Origin: Folioceros fuciformis
Lineage: Eukaryota; Anthocerotophyta; Anthocerotopsida; Anthocerotales
Assembly (NCBI GenBank): GCA_049999805.1
Contig: JBNGIO010006258.1
Coordinates: 212,048-276,047 of the forward strand
Reading direction: 5' to 3'
DNA: 64,000 bases
Each line of letters starts with the position of its first letter. Position 1 is the stretch's first letter. Below the pieces are notes generated by a model. The model had not been told where the DNA came from and did not search any database. It saw nothing but the letters and a program-made list of their open reading frames with translations. Of the stretch, positions 33,814-42,491 are shown in pieces. A program made the translations under genes and the position numbers.

Positions 33814-36800
33814 CTACAAAGGTTCTCGACTGGAGAGCTTGGGCGCAGATCGCCGCTTCGATGGGCACGCCGTTTCAGTGACGCAATCAACGTAGAAACG
33901 CGCACTTCCACAAAATCTGGTTGTTGACGTAGAATCCTTCTTCACTTTCAAGAAGAACGGTTTCAGCATTGCTTGACCTTTGGAATGCTTCCTATCCCCG
34001 GACAGAAAATTGTGGATCAATCCATCCACGTCTGTCCACCAGCTTTGGCCTGGCTGCTTCCATGCCCCGATTTTCATTCTCATCTCCTGTACTTCCTGTG
34101 CTTGCTCCCACATTTGGGCACTGGTATAGATGTTTGACATCAAAACATATGCTGAAGTATCTTTCCTATCTAACTTTACTGCCTCAATGTAAGACTGGCA
34201 TCCCACCACCACATTGCTCCACTTTCGACACGCACCCAAGAGAGCGTGCCAAACTCCCGCATTAGGACGTACAGGCATTGTCCTTACCAAAACTAGTGCC
34301 TCATCCAGTCGGCCTGCACGACCGAGGAGATCCACCATGCATGTATAATGTTCCAGTGTGGGAGTGACGCTGTAGAGACTGCTCATGGCCTTGAAGTACT
34401 CTCGTCCTTTGTCCAAAAGTCCAGCATGACTGCATACTGTTAAAACACTAAGGAATGTGATGCTGACTGGCTCTATGCCATCCTCCACCATTCTCTGCAC
34501 CGAGTCGAATACCACTTCACTGTCTCCTTGACAGGTGTACCCTGCGATCAGTGCACTCCAGGTGAAAACATCTCGATCTGCCAAGGCATGAAACACCTGC
34601 TGTGCGTCAATCATGCTCCCAGACTTCCCATACATGTTTATCAAACTTCCGGCTATAGACAAGTTGGATTGAAGCCCTTGTTCTTCAACATGAGCATGTA
34701 GCTGCCTCCCTAGATGCAGGGCAGCCTCATTTGCACAAGCCTTAAGGAGGCACACAAAGGTCAGAGCGTTGAGGATTGCGATACCTTCTTCACGCATAAC
34801 ACGATAAAGAGCCAAGGCCTCCTGGTACATTCCCTGCTGGGAATACGCCACAATTAAATGAGACCACGTTGCCTCACTTTTTTCAACAAGTCCGTCAAAC
34901 ACTCTGCGAGCATCCTCTAGGCTGCCGCACTTTGTATACATGTACACCAAACTGCGGCTGGTTAGATTCACGTCAGCTTCATGTCCTCGTCCTTTGATTT
35001 GTGCATGCAGCAACTTCCCCATCTCCAAAGCTGGGTAGCCAACGGTTGCACATGCCTCCAGGAGGCACACAAATGCCACCCAATCAAGCACAGGCAAGTC
35101 GTCGTCTTGCATAGTACCGTAAAGAAGTAGCGCTTCCTGGGCCATGCCCTGCTGGCAGTATCCCGTAATTAGAGCAGTCCATGTCACGACATCTTTTTGA
35201 ACGAGGCCATCAAACACTCTTTGAGCATCGTCTAGGCTGCCACACTTTGCATACATATCTACCAGACTGTTGCCAACTAACACATCAGCTTCATGTCCTC
35301 GTTCGATTATCTGCCCATGGAGCTGCTTCCCATCTTCCAAACACATGGTGCCAACACTTGCACATGCCTGCAGGAGGCATGCAAATGTGACAGAATTGGG
35401 GACAGAGCTGCCTTCCGCTTGCATAGCACTGTACAGAAGAAGGGCTTCCTCGCCGAAGCCCTGCTGGGAATATCCTGCAATCAGAGCAGTCCATGTCACC
35501 ACATCTTTTTGATTGAGTCCGTCAAACACACTCCGAGCATCCTCTAGGCTGCCGCACTTTGCATACATGCTTAACAAACTGTTGGCTACGTACACATCAG
35601 TTTCTACTCCATGTTCCATGATTTGCGCATGAAGCTGCTTTCCTTTCTCTAAACCCAGGGTGCCAACACATGCACATGCCTGCAGAAGGGACACAAATGT
35701 CACGGAATTGGGTACAGCAACGCCTTCTGCTTGCATATCACTGTAGATATGAAGGGCCTCCTGGCCCTTACCTTGCTGGCAATATCCCGCAATTAGAGCT
35801 GTCCATGTCACCACATCTTTCTGATTCAGTCCGTTGAACACTCGCTGAGCATTGTCCAGGTTGCCACACTTTGCGTACATGTTTACCAAACTGCTGGCCA
35901 CAGTTACATCCGCTTGATGTCCTCGTTCTCGAATTTGAGCATGAAGCTGCTCCCCCTTCTCCAAAGCTGGGGAACCCACACTTGCACATGCCTGCAGGAG
36001 GCACACGAACGTCACACAATCAGGTGCAACCTTGCCATCTTCTGACATAAGACTGTGAAGATGAAGGGCTTCCTGGCCCATGCCATGCAGGGAATATCCT
36101 GCAATGAGAGCTGTCCAGGTCACCGCGTCTCTTTGACTAAGCTCATCAAACTCCCTACGGGCATCCTGCAAGCTACCACATTTTGCATACATTTGTATCA
36201 AACTGTTGGCTACAATTACACCACCTTGGTATCCACGCTCTCTGATTTCTGCATGAAGCTGCTTCCCCTTCTCCAAGGCTGGGGTGCCCACACTTGCACA
36301 TGCCTGCAGGAGGCACACATATGTTACAGAATCAGGTACAGTCACGCCATCTTCTTGCATGTCACTGTACAGACGAAGAGCTTCCTGACCCATGCCTCGC
36401 TGAGAGTATCCGGCGATAAGAGCAGTCCATGTCACCACATCTTTTCGCGCAAGTGCGTGAAACTCTCTCTGAGCATCATCTAGGCTGCCACACTTTGCAT
36501 ACATGTTTACCAAGCTGTTGCCTACAAACATATCTGCTTGTTTTCCACATTCTCTGATTTGAGCATGAAGTTGCTTTCCCTTCTCTAAAGCTGGGGTGCC
36601 TACACTTGCACATGCCTGCAGGAGGCACAGGAATGTCACGGAATTGGGTTCAACACCACTTTCTTGCATAGCACTGTAGAGATGAAGAGCATCCTGTCCC
36701 CTGCCCAGCTTGGAGTATCCTGATAGCAGAGCATTCCATGTTACAACATTTTTATCAACAAGTGCATCAAACACACCCTGAGCATCCTCTAAGCTGCCGC

Positions 36801-37710
36801 ACTTTGCATACATGTCCACCAAGCTATTACAGACAAACAAATCAGGTTCGAGCCCACTGGCCAGCAGATCTGCATGCACCTGCTGTCCAGCTTTCAAGTG
36901 CGATCCCCTTGCACAAGCCTGAAGTGCTGCCACAAACACATGGCCATCTGGCTTCACACTTAACTTGCACATTCGGTGATACAGTCGTATGGCCTGCTTG
37001 TCTTGTCCATGTTTGACGTGCGCAGAAATTATAGAAGACCACATGAAGGCATCTGGTGTGGCAACCATATTGAACACATCGGTAGCATCTTCCAACCTGC
37101 CATACGAGGAATACATTCGCAGAATGTGGTTGCACAAGAACTCGTCCGACTGATATCCATGTTTCACTGTTAAAGCATGGACGCGGCGACCCAAAACAAG
37201 ATCCTTCTCGACCACACACTTCTTGAGGACAGTATAGAAGAGAGATTTGGAAATGCAGCAGTCTGCCTGCACCAGAATTCCCAAAGCCTCGACAGCTACA
37301 GTGAGATGGCTCTGGTGACAAAGCTTGCTCACGGTCTCAGCCGTTACGTCACTTTCAGATGCTGCAGCCCAGCAGGTATCGGGGTCATACTGCAATGTCG
37401 TTAGCCAGGGGACCCGATCGGACTCCCTATACCTCGATTCAGCCCAAAAGACGATCTTGTTACCTGGCCTCCTAGCCTCTGTACAAGGTCCATCTCCAGG
37501 CAGACATCCTCTTAAACATGATGGTTCCCGTTTGAAAATGCTGCACCTTGCCGCTACCTCTTGGTTGCTTGGAGCCAGGTGGGCGGGAGCTTGTCCTACG
37601 ATACCTGTTATTGCACCACCTTTTTTACTACACGACGTGGTCCTCAACGGCATAGCCAAGCCGCAACCCTTTGCTATGGTGTAAGTCACATGACCGTGTA
37701 GATCACACAT
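33814..37710 (-). CDS. PLS-class pentatricopeptide repeat protein, E-type, no DYW
   Basis: A single-exon frame of 1,298 codons. After about 120 N-terminal residues that may include an organelle transit peptide, about nine P-L-S repeat triplets follow. They are marked by recurring TALIAGYSQQG, LLQACASVG, GKQLHAQI and SLVNMYAKCGS motifs. The array ends in a normal E region (VLMSNIYTSAQMWEQAQEV, then PGQSWWTDVDGLIHNF). The DYW deaminase domain that often follows is absent. About 50 residues without its HxE or CxxC motifs come before the stop. PPR proteins of this class bind organellar RNA, and E-type members usually serve C-to-U editing with a separate deaminase. Repeats 2-7 are unusually alike. 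The start is uncertain, since several methionines precede the array. Confidence 0.9.
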   Translation of the reverse strand: MCDLHGHVTYTIAKGCGLAMPLRTTSCSKKGGAITGIVGQAPAHLAPSNQEVAARCSIFKREPSCLRGCLPGDGPCTEARRPGNKIVFWAESRYRESDRVPWLTTLQYDPDTCWAAASESDVTAETVSKLCHQSHLTVAVEALGILVQADCCISKSLFYTVLKKCVVEKDLVLGRRVHALTVKHGYQSDEFLCNHILRMYSSYGRLEDATDVFNMVATPDAFMWSSIISAHVKHGQDKQAIRLYHRMCKLSVKPDGHVFVAALQACARGSHLKAGQQVHADLLASGLEPDLFVCNSLVDMYAKCGSLEDAQGVFDALVDKNVVTWNALLSGYSKLGRGQDALHLYSAMQESGVEPNSVTFLCLLQACASVGTPALEKGKQLHAQIRECGKQADMFVGNSLVNMYAKCGSLDDAQREFHALARKDVVTWTALIAGYSQRGMGQEALRLYSDMQEDGVTVPDSVTYVCLLQACASVGTPALEKGKQLHAEIRERGYQGGVIVANSLIQMYAKCGSLQDARREFDELSQRDAVTWTALIAGYSLHGMGQEALHLHSLMSEDGKVAPDCVTFVCLLQACASVGSPALEKGEQLHAQIRERGHQADVTVASSLVNMYAKCGNLDNAQRVFNGLNQKDVVTWTALIAGYCQQGKGQEALHIYSDMQAEGVAVPNSVTFVSLLQACACVGTLGLEKGKQLHAQIMEHGVETDVYVANSLLSMYAKCGSLEDARSVFDGLNQKDVVTWTALIAGYSQQGFGEEALLLYSAMQAEGSSVPNSVTFACLLQACASVGTMCLEDGKQLHGQIIERGHEADVLVGNSLVDMYAKCGSLDDAQRVFDGLVQKDVVTWTALITGYCQQGMAQEALLLYGTMQDDDLPVLDWVAFVCLLEACATVGYPALEMGKLLHAQIKGRGHEADVNLTSRSLVYMYTKCGSLEDARRVFDGLVEKSEATWSHLIVAYSQQGMYQEALALYRVMREEGIAILNALTFVCLLKACANEAALHLGRQLHAHVEEQGLQSNLSIAGSLINMYGKSGSMIDAQQVFHALADRDVFTWSALIAGYTCQGDSEVVFDSVQRMVEDGIEPVSITFLSVLTVCSHAGLLDKGREYFKAMSSLYSVTPTLEHYTCMVDLLGRAGRLDEALVLVRTMPVRPNAGVWHALLGACRKWSNVVVGCQSYIEAVKLDRKDTSAYVLMSNIYTSAQMWEQAQEVQEMRMKIGAWKQPGQSWWTDVDGLIHNFLSGDRKHSKGQAMLKPFFLKVKKDSTSTTRFCGSARFYVDCVTETACPSKRRSAPKLSSREPL

Positions 37711-37844
37711 GACTAGACATACAATTCAACAAATATCCTCGACCAAAAACTGAAACCGATCGTTAGAGTTCGCCATAACCATCTGTGATTCTCTCTTCCA
37801 CAGAAACATCCAGTGGGGTGAACATCACGTTGTACAACCATATT

Positions 37845-37852
37845 AAACCCTA
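37845..37852 (+). promoter_or_regulatory. Telo-box between divergent PPR and YCF54 genes
   Basis: AAACCCTA matches the plant telo-box, often found near the transcription start of genes for organelle and translation functions. It sits in the short interval between the PPR start (37710, minus) and the YCF54 start (37992, plus). Confidence 0.4.
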
Positions 37853-37991
37853 GTGCAAAGCATGGACCATGGAATCCTCCTCAACTGGGCAAGTCCAGCT
37901 CCTGCGGATGTCCCAATGTAGCAATGAAACAGCAGAAGGGCGGGAAATAAAATATCTCGATGCTGTCTCCTCAAGGCAGCTGCCGACGACG

Positions 37992-39061
37992 ATGAGCACT
38001 GTGATGCACCTGCCGACGGTTCGGTTGTCAACCGACCCTGCATTGTCGATGCCCAAATCTCCTATGCAATTCAGCTCCATCACCTGTTTCTCTCGTTGCG
38101 TTCCCCAGCGCAAAACTGTTTTCTGCCAGAAATGGTCATCTTCCTCCCGTAGATCCATCACTCTTGGAACACGCTTGCTCAGGTTAGCACCTTCGCAGCC
38201 TTGGGCTACTGGTGCTCCCAGCTCAGCCGCATCCCCGGCGTCCGATGAAGGGGCTCATCCTGATAGCAAGGTTTGAATTCTCGTCAGTCCTTGACAAGTG
38301 TATGATGTCGCGAATTCCTAAGAAGGTGACAGTACAGCAGATTTGCTCTGGTTTGTGCATCCCACTTACTGTTGCGTGCGCTGTGTGTATGACAGGTTTG
38401 GTACTTCGCGATTGCGAATGCTCAGTCGCTTATGTGAGTTCAGGGAGTTGCTCCTGCTTTGAAGCTTTCTGTGCGCGACTATTGGCTGCTTGCAATGATA
38501 ACAATGTTGAATTCCGGGTCAGGTTGGAAGGTGCCGCTCTCGAAACTGTACTCCTAGATGGGATCCAGCGAGCTGAAAGGTGATGTTGCTTGCGATCCCG
38601 GCACGGCCTAGGTTTATACATTCAGGCGGTGTCTGTGGATGAAGCGCCGGTCCTGTATCATGTGCGTGGACTAACTCGATGACAATTGGCAGGTCTGGGA
38701 GAGACAGAGACGTGTGGCTCATCATGGAGCCTGCGTTCTTGAGTGAAGATCCTGAACTCGAGTCTTTGAATTCCAGGTTGACGAAGCCTACTGCTGCTAT
38801 CCTTTCATCAAATGCAGACTGGATGCTCACCTATGTGAAAGAAAAGCTTCCTCAGGTACACCATTCAACAAATTCACCTAATCAAGTTTCTCCGTCGTGG
38901 ATGCTGGAGGATGTCGGTGCTAATAATTGCTTCCTCTGCGTGAGCTGGATCAGGCGGTAATAGGCAAGTTCCTTGCTCCCTCGGCTTCAGTTGGAAATCC
39001 ATTGAAGTCGAACTTGGAGGCTGGCGGTGATCTCGTAGGCGGAGGAGGAATTTGGCATTAA
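37992..39061 (+). CDS. YCF54: YCF54 (DUF2488) protein, chloroplast
   Basis: The model is join(37992..38270, 38396..38433, 38523..38579, 38693..38855, 38945..39061), 217 aa, all phases compatible. The first exon encodes a Ser/Arg/Thr-rich plastid transit peptide. The mature part reads VWYFAIANAQSLMLEGAALE, then DVWLIMEPAFL, RLTKPTAAILSSNADWM and GKFLAPS, the hallmark blocks of Ycf54. In cyanobacteria and plants Ycf54 (LCAA in some angiosperms) is needed for assembly or activity of the Mg-protoporphyrin IX monomethyl ester cyclase, which forms the fifth ring of chlorophyll. An in-frame methionine at 37869 could extend the N-terminus by 41 residues. I prefer 37992 because the extra residues are acidic and the telo-box is close to 37869. 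Confidence 0.88.
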
Positions 39062-39858
39062 CATGAGGGCCTGTAGGAGTGACGAGGTTCTCTCAAGAAG
39101 AAGGACCATACGAATTTGCAGGTCAGTGCACATGTGTGTCCATGATGACCACAGCTCCTAGCCTGAGAGGCTCAAAGCTTAACCCGTTCAGCTATGCTCC
39201 AGTAGCTAAAGCACCTTGTCCGCATGACATTCCTTCTGCTTCTCGTCTTCTGGGGTTTGAGAATCCACATGGTTGTTGCGAGGTTCAGTCCGGCATGAAA
39301 TCTTCCTCACGCTGCTTGCTGCAGCTTGTCCATGTTACAGGATGACAATTCTTGTTCAATTTAACTTTTTGAAAACCGTCGGTGGTTTATACCACGAGCC
39401 GTTTCTCTGTTTACCACGTTTGCGTTTGCAAGTTCGATGACTCACATTCCCCATACGGAAGGCGAAGAATTTTATGACGCTTGTTCGATCAGATGCAGGA
39501 ACAGAAACACAACAGCAAACTGTTTCTCTGTAGATTGGCAGCATTGAGGAGAGAACTAAAGGTCATTCAGCATCACTTCATGGCCAGTACAGCGACTGAT
39601 GTTCGGTCTTCGAAACGGATCAGGAGCTGAAGCGAGGAGAGTTCAGTTGCAAACCGCGTTGCTGAGACCCCTTTATAAGAGGCAACAGTGTTTCATCGGG
39701 CGACTCAATCCCAAACTTCTTCTGTCTCTGCGCTCAGCTCGAAGTCACACAGGTCTATCCAGAGGAACTCCTCGTCGGCTTGCGATGCTCGGTCCTCCCT
39801 GAAGCAAGTTGCAATGCTGTCATCTGACCTGTTGTTCCCTTGCCTCCAGGCTGCAGAC
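39062..39858. other. Intergenic, YCF54 3' region and dsRBD-gene promoter
   Basis: No separate gene. A TATA-like element (tttataag) lies near 39671. The dsRBD frame stays open upstream to a methionine at 39688, which would add 57 Ser/Arg-rich residues. Whether that part is coding or leader cannot be settled from sequence alone. Confidence 0.5.
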
Positions 39859-40600
39859 ATGGAGAACTGGAAGCCGGATGAACATGAAGGAGATTTTATT
39901 CGTTGCATCAACCAACGGTTTCGAAACTACAAAGGGACGCTGCAAGAGTACGCTCAGGCAGCCGGCGTGGGCAAACCTGAGTACGAAACCTTCGAAAGGC
40001 CTTCCTTGAGAAGCTGCTTTTCGTCAGCAGTTGTTGTAGACGGTGTCGCATACAGCAGCAAAGGCAAGCACCACACCCGCAAGGGAGCTGAGCAGGACGC
40101 GGCGAAAGTGGCCCTCAAGAAGCTGGAGCTCAGACCGCAGGTCGTCCCGGAAACAGAGCACCAGGGCTAGGTTACCACGAATTCAAGACGTCCCCGTTTG
40201 AGCTTTTCTAACACAGGACACATCCTCCTTGCGCTGCATCGCAGGACAATCCGGTGATCAATTCTCTCCTACGGAAGAGCAAAAACTCACAGATCAACCT
40301 GTCGCCCGGCGTTGTTGAAGAGCTCACCTTACAACTTTCTCACCTCCTGGCAAAGGACGATTCCCTGACCGCTCTGAAGAAGTCGAAGGAGGAGTTCGAC
40401 AAAGCCGTCAAGAGTCGCAAGCTCAAGCGCCTCGTGCAGGAAGCCGTGAATGAGGTTGAGTTCAAGTTCCAGCTGGTGAACGAACTCATGCACAAGGTGC
40501 GTGTGCTGGAACCTGCCCGGCCCTGTCACTGACCTGAATCAAACTCCGCCTACCAGAGTCCTGACTTTGCTCTTGTCTGCAGCAAAAGAAGCAGTCATAG
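39859..40600 (+). CDS. Small double-stranded RNA-binding protein
   Basis: The model is join(39859..40140, 40245..40496, 40583..40600), 183 aa, in phase throughout. Exon 1 carries one dsRNA-binding domain (about residues 20-90): YKGTLQEYAQAAG, then VVVDGVAYSSKGKHHTRKG and AEQDAAKVALKKL, which is the usual alpha-beta-beta-beta-alpha order with the lysine/histidine loop and C-terminal helix. Exon 2 is a charged helical region of about 80 residues (LVQEAVNEVEFKFQLVNELM) that could be a dimerisation or partner-binding segment. I do not recognise that second half. The start at 39859 follows a TATA-like element by a normal distance. An upstream in-frame start at 39688 would add a transit-like extension. 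An AATAAA lies 195 bases after the stop. Confidence 0.75.
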
Positions 40601-41187
40601 CTACACGAGATCTCTGCACACGCCGCAGGAGTCATCCTTCGGCAAGACTTCCGCAATGTTCCATGCATTGTCCCTTGCCTGCTCTGGCAGGCAGATTTCG
40701 TGTAGACATGATCACGATTGGTTCCTTGTGCGTGACTTTAGACATGACGATAGAATTAGTTGTAGTTGAAGAATGATCTGTAGTTGCATCTGGTAATAAA
40801 ACTTAGCCTCAGCCCCCGTTGGGGTTTGTAGAGGACATGAGTCCCGGACTCCTCCTGTCCAGAGTCTCCCGAGTTCCCAGCAGTTGGTGGAGAAGTGCAC
40901 GTTGGAAAGGGAGGAGAGGCTGCAGCGCGGTGGTTACAGCGAATCCTGGAAAAGGAGCCTCCATGTGCGCTTATCACATCGCGGTAAGTATGCATGCAGG
41001 GAATCCTGGATTTGTTTAAGCCTTTTAACCCAACAGACGCTTCGATCATCCCCTGAGCTGCTGAGCGCTATATAAGCAAGCGCGGGCGTGCGCTGCGAGT
41101 ATAGTCCACATAGCTTGCAAGCCCTGGAAGTCCACCAAGTCTGTCTCTCAAATATCGGCGACATCTTCCCCGGCGACGACGAGAATC
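40601..41187. other. Intergenic; dsRBD 3' UTR and Hint-gene promoter
   Basis: An AATAAA at 40795-40800 is a likely poly(A) signal of the dsRBD gene. The rest leads to the TATA box at 41069. No coding frame with recognisable domains is present. Confidence 0.6.
41069..41076 (+). promoter_or_regulatory. TATA box of the hevein-Hint gene
   Basis: TATATAAG lies 119 bases before the start codon, which leaves room for a leader of about 85-90 bases. Confidence 0.65.
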
Positions 41188-42232
41188 ATGGCCACCGCAA
41201 GCCGCGTTCTAGCAGCTGTGTGCGCGACGCTGCTGCTGGTCCTTCTGTGCTCGCAGCTGGACACGGCCGCTTGCAGGTCCAGCCCTTCCAACAACAAGCC
41301 CGAATGCAGCAGCAGCCGGCTGTGCCCCAACAACCAGTGCTGCAACAACTACGGCCACTGCGGCTACACCGAGGCCTACTGCCACAAAGGCTGCCTCTCG
41401 CAGTGCGGCGACGGCAAGGGCAAGCCCAGGGGCGGCAACAAAGGCTCGAGCTGCTTCCCGGGCGACGCGATCGTGCAGCTCGCCGGAGGCCGCGCCAAGC
41501 GCATGCGTGAGCTCGGGCTCGGCGACGAGGTTGGTTCAGTTTCCTGCACACCTCCCAAACCTCCCTCCCTCTCTCTCGCTGCACTCCAGAATCACAACAT
41601 CACGAGCCACACTTCTCCTGCAGGTAGCAGTATGGAGCTCCAAGACGGGGACCATGTTATACGACCCCGTGTACGCGTTCGGGCACAAGGACCCCGACGC
41701 GGAGGCGGAGTTCGTGGCCATCCACGCCGGCGCGGCCTCCTTCCTCCACCTCACCGCCAACCATTTCCTCCCGACGGCGACGCCCACAGGACGGGCACCA
41801 GTGTACAAGCGAGCGCGGGACGTGCGGATCGGGGACCTGGTGTGGGCGGGAGCTGGAAACGACACAGCTCCCAGCGTGAGGAAAGTGAGCGGGATCTCCA
41901 TCACAGTCCGACAAGGCCTGTACAATCCGCTCACCATGAGTGGGACCATCGTGGTGGACGGCGTGGTGGCGTCGGCGCACAGCGACTGGTTCCTGGACCC
42001 GCTCTTCGACCTGCTGCGCATCCCGCACCACCTTCCCGCTGCGTACCAGGCCGTGCTGGCTCCTGTTCGCCTGCTGTACCATGCGCTCGGGAAGCAGGTC
42101 TACAGCAGCATCTACAGCGCGCTGGACTCCCGCATCGATCTGGCCAGCTTCGGGAGCCAGCACGGCGGCACCGTCTTCACGCTCCTCCTCGTCCTCGCTT
42201 TGTCGGCCTCATTCATCTCGTCGTCCAGGTGA
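41188..42232 (+). CDS. Secreted hevein domain fused to a hedgehog-like Hint (Hog) domain
   Basis: The model is join(41188..41529, 41624..42232), 316 aa. A signal peptide (hydrophobic core VCATLLLVLLCSQL) is followed by one hevein-type chitin-binding domain (about residues 39-72) with the expected cysteine pattern, including NNQCCNNYGHCG. A Gly/Lys linker leads to the Hint domain, which starts SCFPGDAIVQLAGG at about residue 92. Hint landmarks follow: LTANHFL (the T-x-x-H catalytic motif), VRIGDLVW, and LYNPLTMSGTIVVDGVVAS, very close to the hedgehog block that precedes ASCYA. Hint domains cleave before their first Cys through a thioester. In hedgehog that thioester is passed to cholesterol. 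The C-terminus ends in about 20 hydrophobic residues, GPI-signal- or anchor-like. I infer a cell-wall protein that self-cleaves to release or lipidate its chitin-binding half. The exact nucleophile acceptor is unknown. Confidence 0.88.
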
Positions 42233-42491
42233 GGCTCACCTGTCGGGACCAACTCTTGCCAAATGTCCTGCTTGCTTTCACACGCCTCCCAATCAGACCT
42301 AAATGCATCCACCATCCCTATGTCAATGTCAAGCCACACCATCATCACTCCATGTACATATCTATGTGCAGCAGATACATGTACCCCATTTAGGGTTGTT
42401 ATTTATGTTTATTAATTACGAGTATTATGCAAATAGATACATCCTCCTTAACAATACTAGAAGATTTACAACATTAATGATACACCAAGTG

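Noticed and set aside
41188-42393. A 401-codon plus-strand frame starting at the Hint-gene ATG
   Set aside because: It reads through the intron at 41530-41623 and then continues in the wrong frame (Arg/Pro/His-rich). Splicing at GAG|GTTGGT and TGCAG|GTA restores the Hint domain.
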